Below are positions 51,096-62,258 of a stretch of DNA of 64,000 nucleotides, piece after piece. A program made the translations under genes and the position numbers. The stretch comes from Diplonema japonicum (taxonomy: Eukaryota; Euglenozoa; Diplonemea; Diplonemida; Diplonemidae), in contig OZ025728.1 of NCBI GenBank assembly GCA_964019335.1, forward strand, positions 310,001 to 374,000, in the 5' to 3' direction. Numbering within the stretch: the stretch's first letter is position 1; each line of letters opens with the position of its first letter. Below the pieces are notes generated by a model. It worked only from the letters and a program-made list of their open reading frames with translations. It was not told the DNA's origin and searched no databases.

Positions 51096-52007
51096 CTACC
51101 TCCTCCTCCCACCATCATTGTTCTGAACCATCACAGCAGTGATGTCGTTCCCATTGGCGTCGATCTCATCGGAGGTGCACGTCTGGCACTGTGCGGTATT
51201 TCCAAGGGAAGGTCCATTGTTCCTGGGGCAGTTGTTCGTCTTGCAAGTGCCACTGCTGTGGTCCCACACACAGATCCCAGGGTGGTTCGGTGTGTTGTGG
51301 CAGCTCCCCACAGTCATCCTCGCCTCGCAGTGAACAGGCATCCTCGACCCATGCCATGCAAGGAACTCAGTCGTGTCGCTCGTGTCAAAGTGAACATCCT
51401 CACCGTTGGCCATCGACTTCATGAAGGTCACCATGGAGTGCTCCACACCACCAGGAACAAGCCTGAACCTGGGAGCACAGTGTGCCGCATCCCAGCCGTT
51501 GTCCATCATGTACTTGGGAAGACCACCATTGTTGAAGGAGCACCCAGGACACCTGTACTGGTACACGAAGGCTGTGCACCCATCCCACTGCTGGCCCCTC
51601 CTGGGGTTCGGGGTGGGGCAAGAAAAAGTGATGCGCTTGTTCGCAGGGAACTTCGACTCTGGAACAGTGACATCGTAGTCGTAGGCGAAGTCAGGGACGT
51701 AGCTGAAGATGGAGGTGGTGATGTCTGGCCAAGCCTTCGCCCCGTCTGTGAAGAAGGTGACCCTTGTGTTGGTGCTGCCGTGCGCATTGGCCTCTGTGTT
51801 GCTCACAGTCCCGGTGCAGGTATCTGTCTCACAAGGGTTGCTTCCCCCGCACAGGGTGCACCCGCTGGCACACTGTGCGACACCATTCACAATAGCGACC
51901 GCTTCCTCAGGGTTGGGGCACTTGTTGTCCATCGAGCCCGAGGGGCACTCGTACTTTCCAAACACACTGCCAGCAAGGGCAAGCACGAGGGCAACGCGGA
52001 ACGACAT
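51096..52007 (-). CDS. Secreted Cys-rich array protein 6 (A type)
   Basis: 303 aa, ATG at 52007. N-terminus and core match copy 4 (WDAAHC), while the C-terminal cassette (DHSSGTCKTNNCPRNNGPS) and GGRRR tail match copy 2. The switch lies inside the gene, so it is a mosaic of two sister copies. The signal peptide and about 20 cysteines are retained. Confidence 0.86.
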   Translation of the reverse strand: MSFRVALVLALAGSVFGKYECPSGSMDNKCPNPEEAVAIVNGVAQCASGCTLCGGSNPCETDTCTGTVSNTEANAHGSTNTRVTFFTDGAKAWPDITTSIFSYVPDFAYDYDVTVPESKFPANKRITFSCPTPNPRRGQQWDGCTAFVYQYRCPGCSFNNGGLPKYMMDNGWDAAHCAPRFRLVPGGVEHSMVTFMKSMANGEDVHFDTSDTTEFLAWHGSRMPVHCEARMTVGSCHNTPNHPGICVWDHSSGTCKTNNCPRNNGPSLGNTAQCQTCTSDEIDANGNDITAVMVQNNDGGRRR

Positions 52008-52435
52008 CAGTAAATTTCTTCTTTCTTTCTTCTGTGTAAAAGGGTATTCCCTGTATTTGTTATTTCGCTAATCTAAAGCAAAGCCCTTGACTATTTCACA
52101 TCAGCTGGGTGTGTTGCTAATCAAAGACCACCAACTACAAGGTCACACTGCAAACGATTTGCTTGGTACAAACAATGAAAGCAAATAACAAAGGAGAGGG
52201 ATGAATTAGTTGTGTAAATGTATGCAGTATAGCGGCACAGGGCACCTTAAGGAGCATCGGATAAAAGGAGGAAAGCATGTTAACACACAGCCCTCTGCCT
52301 CGTGCTTATTTATTTTAAGGAAACATTGTCATGAGCAACCCTGTGTCCAGGGCTGCTATGAACCAGTTGTGCGCGATATATATATTCAACAGCACCTCAC
52401 GAGAAGGTGAGGCTTCAGCCCACCTCGATCATCTA
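52008..52435. repeat. Duplicated array spacer, copy 2
   Basis: Same as 49451-49875 up to CATCTACC, where a B-type gene should begin at its stop codon. Confidence 0.85.
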
Positions 52436-52480
52436 CCGAGGGCAACGCGGAACGACATTTTATTTGTGTAAATGGAACTT
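52436..52480 (-). pseudogene. Deletion scar of an eighth array gene
   Basis: After CATCTACC the sequence jumps to GAGGGCAACGCGGAACGACA, the first codons of an A-type gene plus its leader (ATTTTATTTGTGTAAATGG, as upstream of copy 2). On the minus strand only MSFRVALGR and a stop remain. One or more genes between these points were lost by recombination. Confidence 0.8.
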
Positions 52481-53032
52481 CTGGGGCAACTGGATACACC
52501 AAGGGGTAAGTAAGGAAAGGGGTGAGGGGGAGTAAAAAGGAAGGAAGAAGCAACGCAAAACAATTTGCATCAGATCATTGGTCGTGGGAGGGGTGGAATT
52601 ATGTGTAAATCTGAAAGAAAGGAACGGGGAAAAAAAGAAACAAAAAGGGATATCTCAGTTGTGTGCATAACCCTCTTACGCTTGACGGGTGGAGCCATGG
52701 GACTGTTTAGAAGCAGTCATTTAATCCATGAGAAAGACTCGAGAATGAGGAAACAGAAAAATAGGGAAAATAAAGAAGAAAGAACAGGCGTCATAATCGG
52801 TGCATGAAGCGCTAGCCATCGAATTAAGAAAGTAATCACACCACACAAAGGGCACGTGTTATGTAATTTCTGACACCAGAAAAAAGTTACGGATAATAAG
52901 GAGAAAAAAAAAGGGGGGGGGGGTGAGTAGAAAAAAATAGAAAAGAAAGAGAGGGAAAAAAGGGAGAAGAAATAGCAAAATATGCATGTACATCTTAGTT
53001 AATGAACTTTGAACTACGAGCCTATCGCTTGC
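52481..53032. other. Array spacer
   Basis: Purine-rich on the plus strand with a G10 run near 52913. Its last ~55 bp match the spacer before copy 3 (47340-47401). No gene seen. Confidence 0.5.
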
Positions 53033-53974
53033 CTACCTCCTGGTACCTTGAGAGCCCTGAACCATCACAGCAGTGATGTCGTTCCCATTGGCGTCGATCT
53101 CATCGGAGGTGCACGTCTGGCACTGTCTAGGTCTTCCTGCGTGAGGCCCAAAGTTCCTCTTGCAGAAGTTGCTCTTGCAAGTACCTTCGGTGTGGTCCCA
53201 CATGCAGATCCCAGGGTGGTTCGGGGTATCGTAGCAGCTTTCCAAAGACATCCTCCTCTCGCAGTGAACAGGCATCCTCGACCCATGCCATGCAAGGAAC
53301 TCAGTCGTGTCGCTCGTGTCAAAGTGAACATCCTCACCGTTGGCCATCGACTTCATGAAGGTCACCATGGAGTGCTCCACACCACCAGGAACAAGCCTGA
53401 ACCTGGGAGCACAGTACGAAGCTTCCCAATTGTTATCGATCATGTACTTGGGAAGACCACCAGAATTGAAGGAGCACCCAGGACACCTGTACTGGTACAC
53501 GAAGGCTGTGCACCCATCCCATTTCTGGCCCCTGTTTATGTTTGGGACGGGGCAAGAAAAGGTGATGCGCTTGTTCGCAGGGAACTTCGACTCTGGAACA
53601 GTGACATCGTAGTCGTAGGCGAAGTCAGGGACGTAGCTGAAGATGGAGGTGGTGATGTCTGGCCAGGCCTTCGCCCCGTCTGTGAAGAAGGTGACCCTTG
53701 TGTTGGTGCTGCCGTGTGCATTGGCCTCTGTGTTGCTTACGTCGCCTGTGATCCCGTCTAACGGGTAGCAGTCGTCACCTTTAGCCACACCGAACCCGCA
53801 CAACTTGCACATGTCTGTGACGCAGTGTGGGATACCATTCCTCGTGATGATGTCGTCCCCCACAACGGGGCACTGGTTCCGCTTCTTGTCGGGGCTGTGA
53901 CCGGGGCACACGTACTGCGCCCCAGAGCACCCCCCGATCAGGAATGCAAGTATGAGAAGCTTCAGAAGCGCCAT
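53033..53974 (-). CDS. Secreted Cys-rich array protein 7 (C type)
   Basis: 313 aa, ATG at 53974 with signal peptide MALLKLLILAFLIGGCSGA. The N-terminal segment (CPGHSPDKKRNQC, CKLCGFGVAKGDDC) is nearest to B type but distinct. The core shares long identical DNA blocks with A and B genes yet has private stretches (CPVPNINRGQKWDG, YMIDNNWEASYC, CERRMSLESCYDTP). The C-terminal cassette is CMWDHTEGTCKSNFCKR; the tail is GSQGTRR. It is the most diverged member and the upstream end of the array. The leader contains long T runs on the plus strand. Confidence 0.85.
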   Translation of the reverse strand: MALLKLLILAFLIGGCSGAQYVCPGHSPDKKRNQCPVVGDDIITRNGIPHCVTDMCKLCGFGVAKGDDCYPLDGITGDVSNTEANAHGSTNTRVTFFTDGAKAWPDITTSIFSYVPDFAYDYDVTVPESKFPANKRITFSCPVPNINRGQKWDGCTAFVYQYRCPGCSFNSGGLPKYMIDNNWEASYCAPRFRLVPGGVEHSMVTFMKSMANGEDVHFDTSDTTEFLAWHGSRMPVHCERRMSLESCYDTPNHPGICMWDHTEGTCKSNFCKRNFGPHAGRPRQCQTCTSDEIDANGNDITAVMVQGSQGTRR

Positions 53975-54123
53975 ATTGAAAGAGATGTTTTTTTTTTTTT
54001 CTTTTTTTTTTTTTCCTCTGCATTCAAGTATTTTGCAATGCCGGGGAAGAACAAAAAAAAAAAAAAAAAAAAGAAACTAAATGTAAGATGGGATAATACG
54101 GGCTCGGATCGTGGATCTATGAT
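53975..54123. other. Spacer between array and topoisomerase III
   Basis: Short homopolymer-rich spacer (T runs, an A run near 54052). It holds the array gene leader and the 3' flank of the topoisomerase gene. Confidence 0.5.
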
Positions 54124-54705
54124 CTAGTGCATGTCGGAAGCGCGTACAAAACCACCACCACCACCACCACCACCCCCTGCGGGGCCTGCAGATCGCGCGG
54201 GTGGGTTGCTCTGGGAGTCGGCCCACTCGAAGAAAGAGCAAGCCTCAGATCTTTTGGGGCACTTATAAAACACCCTACCTCTGTTCTTATCGGTGTTAGC
54301 AGTGCGGGAGTCACAAGGGAGGTTGCAGAGGCAGTTGGGCACATTGGCGCTCGGTACGTAATCCGCGCACCACTTAAAGTACCTGCACGCGCTGGTGCTA
54401 CAGGCGTAGAATGTTCTGCCGTTGTTTGTACCTGTTCTTGCGGTCTTGGTGGCACAGGGAACACCACAGTCGCAGGAAGGCCCCGCAGAAGGTGGCGCTG
54501 CCATGTTTGCAGCGGGGTTGAAAAAGCTTGGGGTTTGCGGTGGTTGCTGCGCTTGCAGTACATTCCTGTGACCTCTCGCCCCTGGAGCAAGCAGTCCCTT
54601 CACCGACAACTCTTGGTCCAGCCTGTCCTCACACCACAGGCAGCATGTCAGCGAAAAATAGCTATCGCAGTACATCATCCACTCGGGCGGGTGTACTCCG
54701 TGTCT

Positions 54706-54739
<34 letters not shown>

Positions 54740-55622
54740 AAAGCTCGGGGTGGTGTAAATTATGTAATTTATAAAAATGTCTAGATGGTTATAACTACCC
54801 AGGAACTAATTATCCAGAGTAGCATAAGCTGCCATCAAGTCCAGGGTGAATCTTTTTTTTTTGACGAGGAAAGGAAACAGCAAAACAAGGGAAGCAAAAG
54901 AAAGAAAAAAAGAAGAGACAGAAGAAAAGGGGAAAAAAAAAACCGGGACGAGGCTGAAAACCAGGTTTTTTTTTTTGTTCTTGTAGTTGTGATGGGAGAC
55001 TCTTTTCCTCTTTTTCTTCTCGGCCCCCCTCTTCTTTTTTCCCTTTAACCTCACTTGATGGTTTTTTGTTTTTCCTGCGGGCGGTAGAGAAAAGAAAGAA
55101 GAGGAAAAAGAAAGAACACCCACCACCTTTAGAAAACAACCTATTTCAATATCCTCTACACATTAGCATATTCCCTGAGTTTTTTTTTTCCTTCTTTTTT
55201 TTGTATCTGTGCCACTCTTCTTTTTTTTTTTTTCTCTTTCTTCTGTTCCCTGTATCTCGCTATATTCCCTTCAGGGAAAAAAAAAGAGGGGGAGAAAAAA
55301 AAAAGAAACCCTGGTTTTAATGTACCCCCCTTGGCTGACAGCACCCTCTTACAGAATAAAAAAAATAGGAGGGTACTTTTTTTTTTTGCAAGAAGGGGCA
55401 TTTTTTTTTTTTTTTTTTTTTCTCGTTACCCCTCCTGCCATGTGGTGTATACCTAAATTGTAGCGAAACTTTTCTCGCGCCCTGGTGCACAGGACAAGTT
55501 TCCGATGTAACTTGTAAGTCAACATGACTAGGCAGGTGGACGCTGTGGGTGCAGTTGTTCTTGTACCCTTTGCAACCGATGAAAAAGCCGCCGTCCTGTG
55601 TAGCGCCATTGTATTTCGTGTT

Positions 55623-55666
<44 letters not shown>

Positions 55667-57895
55667 TTTTTTCTTGATGATGTCCATCCCTTCACCACAA
55701 CCCTTATTCGGGCATTTCCAAATCTGGGTACGCGCGGTAGCAAGCGAGCACGCAGCGTGTGTACACTGGAAACACCTCATAACAGAAAGAGTCGCTTCTA
55801 CATCACCTATTACCTTTGGAGGATGGCTGTAGCAATAAGGGCAGATGTTATGGCTTTTGTTGGAGGAGCCCTTCACGTCTAGTACTTGGAAGGAACAAAG
55901 CGGGCAAATGTGTATATTGGCTGTAAACGAGCCCTTGGGAAGAAGCAGAGCAAGGGAACACTCTGAACATGATAATGTTTTTGAATCGTCTGATGTGGCA
56001 GTCAGTTTCATCATTTTCTTGCATTTCCCGCATTGGCTCAACGCTGGATCGACGACAGTACCAGTGTCCTCGTTACGCCCGTACCATCTGCCCACAGCGC
56101 TGAGGAGCAGACCTGTTTTCATTATGGCTTTTCTGTAGATCAAACGGTATTCGGAAATGTGTTTTTCAACAACCAACGCTTTCGTGGTCTTGCCCTTAAC
56201 GATGTCAACGAGGTCGGCTTCCATGGCGGCACGCATTTTGGGTAGTGCGAGGGATGCAAAGCCCATTTCGTCGTAAGCTTGGACCAAAGCAAGCCCGAGC
56301 TTTGTTGGTGTGTACGACATCCCCTCCACAGTTACGTACTCTCGGTCCTTCACGGTTTTGATGTGCTGTGCGATCGTAGCGTCAGTCCCGATCCCGTTAC
56401 GGTCCATGGTCGCGATGAGGTCCGTCTCGGTGAGAAGAGTAGGAGGTGTCGTGAGTGATTCGTCCAGCCACAATTTTGACGGTGTGAACTCGTCTCCTTC
56501 CTGATAGTTAGGAATGGTGCTGTCGTACCACTTCTCGTATATGTATATGTCTAGGTAGTTCCTTGCTGTGATTGTCTGCCCTTGTGTTGTGAACTCTTCC
56601 CCGCTGCAGGTTGCTGTTACAACTACCTCGTCGGCCGTTGCGTCTTTGCTGCAGCTTGCTAGGAAGTGCCTTGACACTAGTTCGTACAATGCTTTTTTGT
56701 CGCCTGTTAAATGCGTGCCTTTCTTTGTAGGGTGGATGGGGGGATGTGCTTGATCGTCGTTTCTTCCCACACGTGGTCGGTTGTACTTTCCCTCTTCCAT
56801 CAAACCCTTCGCGTAGGCAGCGTGATCGCCGTCGTAGTGTATTTTGACAAGCACGCCCAGTTCTTCGTCGGTGATGTTGAAGCGATCGGTTTCTGTACGC
56901 GGGTAGGAGAATAGAGTTTCTTGGTACAGCTCCTCGGCGAGCCTCATGGTCTTCTCCGAGTTGAACCGAAGGTGCCGCGCGGCTAGCTTTTGCATCTCGA
57001 CAGTTGCCAGCGGGACGGGCCGCCATTTCGATTTTGGTTTTCGAACAACCTTTGTTATGGTGGTCGTCGGGTGTGTTGTGCACTGCTCGTAGAGGACCAC
57101 AGCGATGGTTTGATCGAAGAGCCTGTCTCGTGCCCATTTGAAGTTGATGGGGTTTGCGTCTTGCTGGTGGGACAATTTGATGGCCCAGAAATTTTCAGAC
57201 TGGAACCCTTCCCGTTCCCAGTACCTGCTGACGATGAACCCCAACGTTGGGAACTGGCACGGGCCGTAGGATATGACCTTGGGCATTTGCGCAAACCGTT
57301 CTCTTAGAAGAAGTGTTTGAAACCGTGTGAACACAGCACCGATTCTCAAATCGATCTCCTGCCTCGCGTCGACTGCCAGCGAGCTATTTTCATCCGGAAT
57401 GCCTAGTGTTTGAACCGCCCTGTTGAGGTCTCTTGCGGTGAGGGAGGAGAACTTCGCGCGGAGGACCTCGAGACGTGGGTTCGCGGCTTTGCAGACTTGT
57501 ATCACCTCGAAACTGATGTTTTCCCCTTCGCGGTCGCAATCCAACCAGCACACAATGTGTGTCGCAAGCCTTGCCTCGCGTTTCAGGTTGTCCTCTACCC
57601 TCTTCTTGTCATCAGCGACGGACTTCTTCACAGGATATTCAAAAAGCTTGTCTGTCGTGAAAGACCGCCAGTCTTTCGTTTCTGGTGGAAATTCGATGCC
57701 CATCAGGTGTCCCGTCACGCTTGTGACAATCATCTTCACCTCTTGCCTCTGAACATTCATGTTGAACTCGTACACTTGGTTGTACTGTGACAGGCCTGGC
57801 CTGCTCACGGAGTTGTTCCCCCCTAACGTCTTTGCCATCTCCCTTGCAACGGACGGCTTCTCGGCCACGTTTAGAAACACGGCTTTTGGTGGCAT
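54124..57895 (-). CDS. TOP3A: DNA topoisomerase III (type IA), three exons
   Basis: Exons 57895-55667, 55595-55453 and 54703-54124 join in frame (phase 0, then phase 2) to about 983 aa, the size of animal TOP3A. The Toprim domain has AEKPSVAREMAKTLGG and CWLDCDREGEN (metal-binding DxD and E). The catalytic tyrosine lies in FSYPRTETDRF near residue 331. A C4-type zinc region follows (CGKCKKMM, CPNKGCGEGMD) and is completed across intron 1 by DGGFFIGCKGYKNNC. After intron 2 come two GRF zinc fingers (CDCGVPC to YFKWCAD; CLCNLPC to FFEWAD). The enzyme passes single strands and, with RecQ helicase and RMI1, dissolves double Holliday junctions. Read unspliced, it would stop in a phenylalanine run and lose both GRF fingers. 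TOP3B is less likely because of the GRF fingers. Confidence 0.88.
54704..55452 (-). other. 749-bp low-complexity intron of topoisomerase III
   Basis: Donor GTATAC, acceptor AAAAACAG. It is mostly A, T, G and C runs with no repeat from elsewhere in the window. Splicing changes TTTAG|A and keeps frame between the zinc region and GRF fingers. Confidence 0.75.
55596..55666 (-). other. 71-bp poly-T intron of topoisomerase III
   Basis: Donor GTATTTTT, about 40 T, then GAACACGAAATACAATGGCG and acceptor CTACACAG. Phase 0. The coding strand here is T-rich, unlike the A-rich introns elsewhere. Confidence 0.78.
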
Positions 57896-57957
57896 TTTTT
57901 TTTTTCTCTATAATACCTTCATGTTTTATTTTTGTTTTTTTGTTTTTTTTTTTTTTT

Positions 57958-57989
<32 letters not shown>

Positions 57990-58247
57990 TTTGTTTTTCC
58001 CTCTTCTTGAAACCCGTTTAAGCACAAACACAAATTGCAATTTTTGAAGTTTTCGAAACCAATGAACTCGTTTCAATGATTGAACAAACACAAGTTTGCC
58101 TTTTTTTTTTTTTTTTGAAAAATAAAAATAAGATTTAAAATAAAAAAAAAAAAAAAAGATACATAAACTTCCTTTCTAACAAAATCTAATAATTTTTTTT
58201 TTAACAAAAAGAATCTACAATAAACTCCTCCTCCCTCCCCCTGTTCT
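57896..58247. other. Intergenic homopolymer region
   Basis: Several T runs, including one of about 30 nt (57943-57970). Near 58059 a segment AATGAACTCGTTTCAATGATT loosely resembles the start of the RNA-like block at 2776. No gene seen. Confidence 0.5.
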
Positions 58248-60430
58248 CTAACAAAACCTGCACAAATCGTGTGTGGTGGTCGTGGTGCTAACTAAAGACG
58301 CGATTTGCTGCAACATCTTTTGAGGGTTCTGCGGTAAAGGGCAGACAGCAGTGCCGTGGTCGATCTCAAGGAGGTCTAGACCGGGGTCCGTTGCGAGGTG
58401 CGTTGGGTAACAAAGATGTTGCCCATTCACAGTTATGAACAACCGTTGCTTTGCGTCAACCGAGAAGACAATCTCATCACCGTCACTGTCCGTGAAGGCC
58501 ACGGACCGTCTCTTCGCAGTGCTGTCCTGCCTGTAGTACATCTTCCTGTTTTCCACCCCCTTCGCCCCGTTCAGGTCTCTCAGCGGCTTTCTTTCAGGCG
58601 ACGCCTCCCTCTTCCCGAACACCCTTTTGTACTGCATGTCCTTCCACCTCCCCACCAGACCCTTCACTCGGTCAGTTCTCATATTGTCAAACACGGGTTT
58701 AGACGTATTGCTCGGGGATACCGGTGGCACCCTCAGCCCCCTTCTGCTGCTTGTCCTCACGAGGTCTAGTTTGTACGAGATTTGCAAATTTTTCTCGATG
58801 TCCGCCTCTGTCTTGAGCGTTGCTTTGCGTTGCGTCTCGTACTCCTCAAGGACGGCCTGCGGTGGGGCAGGCGAGGGGAGCGGTGAAGGGGTCCGCTGCC
58901 TTTGCAACGGTGCCAAGACCGGTGACTCGGGTGCCACTTCTTGTAGCGGTCGCAAGACAGGTGGGTTGTAAGTTTTCCGGGGGGACCGAGACGGGGAGAC
59001 TGCCCTAGGGGGCGATCTCGAGACGGACACTTCGTGCAACACTGGCTGCTGCGACACTTCACGGATCATCGACGTCAGTGCCATGGCCACGATGTTCCTA
59101 GGCGGAGAGACCAGGCTGCGCTGCTTCCTTTGTTCCGTGTGCCACACACCATCGGTTCCTACACCACCAGCATCCACCGGTGGTGGGCGCTGTGGCTGCG
59201 GCACCGCAGGTGTCATAGCCCGCCTCGTCACAGAGGGTGCCGCGGGTGACATCATCTGGTTGCCTGCTGGTGGCATCGACATGGCCTTCCTCTTCGGCAC
59301 CCAACCTACACCGCATGCCGACTGTGGTTTCAGTGTTGCTTAAAGCCCGTTCCCATACCTTAGGCGTCCAGGCATCAGACCCGCTTAGCCGCAGCCAGCC
59401 GTCTTGCTCTTCACATGCTTCGATCTGTTTGTCAGGTTCTCCCCCTTTTTACGAGGCATACCTCTGCTCCATCAGGCATGGCAGCCACCACCCCAGCTTC
59501 AACACGCGGTCCAGCATAGAGGTTCCATTGCTGGTACTTCGGACCGATTCGCAACACGTAGGTCTCGGTGGGGAGTGGTGCTGCGGGCGTGATGGCGGGC
59601 TTCCCAAAACTCGATGAGTATGAAAACCTGTGGAACATGTCCTTAGCGAGGGCAGTGTCGAACTCGAAGCCTTGCTGTCGAGGGGGCGGCTCCTTCGTGG
59701 TGGTGGGGGGTGACACCTTGTGGTCCTCTTGTTCCCGTTCGTCCTCTTGTTCCCGTTCGTCCTCTGTGGGAACTAATTCTTCCGACACAAACGAGCGGGC
59801 TCGCGACGCAACGCTGGGCTCAGGCGTGGGTTCGGGGGGATCACACTGCACAGCGACCTCATGCGGTGTGGCGGGGGGCACCTCTTCACAATGCTGCACC
59901 CCAGCATCGACAAGTGTAACTGCAACACTGGACTGCACAGACGGGGCAGTCTCTGTACCGGGGAGAGACGCCACAGGGTGCACAGCCTCTTCTTCCATAA
60001 GCACTGCGTGCGTCCCGAACTCAGGGTAGTGGAAAGGGAACTTAAAGTCGATCTGAGGCGATGCCGAAGGAGATGGAGGGTGGTACCCCCCATCAACAAA
60101 GCACGGTGTGCTGGGTGGCTCGGGCTCAGGACTTGGTCCTGTCTCGGGAATGCGTTCTGCACTCTTCATCCGGCTACTCCCACCACTGCCACTTCCCAGC
60201 CTCCCCAACGAAACAGGTACTTGGCTCGGAACCGACGGCACAGAAGGCATCATAAACCTTGAGATGGGTATCACCGGGGCCGGGCTTTCTCTCCCGCTAC
60301 TTGTGCTACTCCGGCCTGTGCTGTTGCTGCCGTACCTCCCGCCCATCACCCGTGCTGCCCGGTCAATGAATGCTTCCCTGCCACTAGGCACCCCGCTCGT
60401 TCTTTCCGGGACCTCCCATTTCCCCGGCAT
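58248..60430 (-). CDS. Disordered protein with SH3-like segment, three exons
   Basis: Exons 60430-59462, 59424-59359 and 59321-58248 join in phase 0 to 702 aa. The ATG at 60430 opens MPGKWEVPERTSG. The first ~290 residues are Ser/Pro/Glu-rich and look disordered, with an acidic DEREQEDEREQED repeat. A compact segment spans the two introns: YVLRIGPKYQQWNLYAGPRV, then DGAE-IEACEEQDGWLRLSG, then DAWTPK-SACGVGWVPKRK. Its GWLRL and GWV spacing suggests an SH3-like barrel. The C-terminal half is basic and disordered (SPSRSPRKTY) except for a final compact piece (VAFTDSDGDEIVFSVDAKQR). I do not recognise the family. Without splicing this would be read as two separate proteins with stray ends. Confidence 0.72.
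59322..59358 (-). other. 37-bp intron
   Basis: Donor GTATGGG, acceptor AACCACAG, phase 0. It contains an in-frame TAA. Same length as the neighbouring intron. Confidence 0.75.
59425..59461 (-). other. 37-bp intron
   Basis: Donor GTATGCC, acceptor ACAAACAG, phase 0. It contains an in-frame TAA at its centre (CTCGTAAAAAG gives an early end only when unspliced). Splicing restores the SH3-like segment. Confidence 0.75.
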
Positions 60431-60878
60431 TAGGAGCGCCCTTTTTTTTGGTTTTTTTTTTTTTTTTCTCAATGGCAATGAAAAGGAAATAAAGAAACAA
60501 TATAAAAGGAAAAAGAAAAGTGGTGAAAAGATGGGTGGTTGAAAACATCTTCAAAAGAAAATAAGGGGCGGGGGGAAAAGAAAAAGAGAGAAATAAAATG
60601 AAGCGGGGTATGGGGGGGGGGGGGGGGGAATGAGAAAAAGAAAAGGGGAAAAAAAAAACAGAGAGAGGGGGATTATCTCTTCTGCTTCCCCCTCCTTCTC
60701 CTTTTGGGACAGTCGGTTGGCCGGTTGAGGGGGGGAACACTCAAGAAAAAAAAAAAAAAAAAAAAAAAAAGAATTCTGATACTCCAACCCAATAAAAAAT
60801 CAAGTGTCATTAGACACAAAAACAAAGCAAATAAGCAAAAATGAGGAAATAAAGAAAATGGTAAAGAGGGAAAAAAAC
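60431..60878. other. Intergenic homopolymer region
   Basis: T run near 60450, a G run of about 17 (60611-60628) and an A run of about 26 near 60750. No gene seen. Confidence 0.6.
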
Positions 60879-61626
60879 CTATTGGCCCTGCATGCCCATC
60901 ATCATCATCATTTGTTCCTCGGTCATGCCAGGGGGCATACCGGGGGGACCCTCGCCACCGGCACCTGCCATCATCATTTGCTGCATCATGTCCTCCTCGC
61001 TCATGCCACCGCCGCCACCACCACCACCACCCATCATCTGCTGGAGGAGCTGCTGCTGCATGGCGTTCCGCTGCTGGCTGCGCTGGGCCATCTTCTGCTT
61101 GGCCTGTTCCTTCTGCTCCCTGGCATGAAGCTCCTGTGCGACCCTGAACCCTGTTCCCCACTGTGCTGCGTACTCCCCAGAGCCGGTGTAGGACCTCATG
61201 ATGTGCACGAACTTCCCGATCTCATTGTCCATCATGGAGAAGGGCCCCAGGATCTCTGCCCCAACCTTGTTCCTTGCATGCGGGCTCTCACACCTCGCCA
61301 CCACACCGAACAGGGCAAGCAGACCCCTCTGGTTGCTGTCCAGCAGAGCCTCCAGCATCAGCTCATGGCTGTCCGCGGCCTGCAGCATGTGCGACAGAGC
61401 ATCCAGCCCAGCGAGCACTGCGCTCGAGTCCCTCGGTGCCGCCTGCTGTGTCCTAGGCGGGTACCCAATGGACCCACCGTCGATGAGCTCGATGAACTGG
61501 TCCCTCACGCGGGGCAGGTTCGTCAGATCGCCCACACCCTCCTCCGTGCTCAGCACACGCGCACGGCATGCAGGCACGTGGCGCACAAGGTTGCGAACGC
61601 ACATCGTGGCACGGGTGTATTCCTGT

Positions 61627-61676
<50 letters not shown>

Positions 61677-62223
61677 CCCGTCGCATACCGCAGCCTTGGA
61701 GTCGGACTTGGCGGCCATGGAGAGCAGCTGGTCGATGGACTTGATGCCTTCGTTCTCTTGCGCAGCGATGAGGTAGGCACCCTGCTTGAGGCAGGTGACG
61801 GAGGAGATGATGCCGAGGACCTTGGGGCGCTTGTTGAGGAAGCCATGCGCGGGGTTGAGGAGCATGGTGATGGACCCGAAGGTCTTGATGCTGGCGAGCT
61901 GCCTGGCGGCACCCGCGGAGGCGGGGACGTCGAAGGGGAGCACCACGTCCTCGTCAAAGCTGGCCACCTCGTCCAGCACGTTGAGGAGCTTCTCGACGAG
62001 CTCCCTAGCAGCGTTGGCAAGCGGGCCGCCCTTAAGGGACGCCGTGTAGGCCCTCGTCAGTGCCACGAAGAGCACCTTCACACCACCTGTCTTCACCAGC
62101 ATGTGCTCGGTGTCGCTCCTGCACAGCGAGATGATAAGCTCAACAGCCGCACTCACAACAGGCAGGGAGTACTTGAACTCTGTCTTCCCTGCGCACAGGG
62201 CGGTGAACAGCTGTGGTGTGGTT

Positions 62224-62258
<35 letters not shown>

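Larger units (their letters stand above)
42320..53974 (-). repeat. Tandem array of secreted Cys-rich genes
   Basis: Seven intact minus-strand genes in 11.7 kb: four A-type (N-terminus MSFRVALVL or MIRAALVL), two B-type (M-L/F-KKALVLAALAQG) and one C-type (MALLKLLIL). All share a ~200-residue core. Core DNA blocks (for example 42853-43031 with 53561-53740) are identical across types even at synonymous sites, while the segment just after the signal peptide and a cassette near the C-terminus differ. Spacers are also duplicated (49451-49875 equals 52008-52435). Confidence 0.85.

Noticed and set aside
42482-52013. Plus-strand ORFs of up to 335 aa opposite every array gene
   Set aside because: Long antisense frames follow from codon bias of the array genes; they lack signal peptides and run through stop-free complement only.
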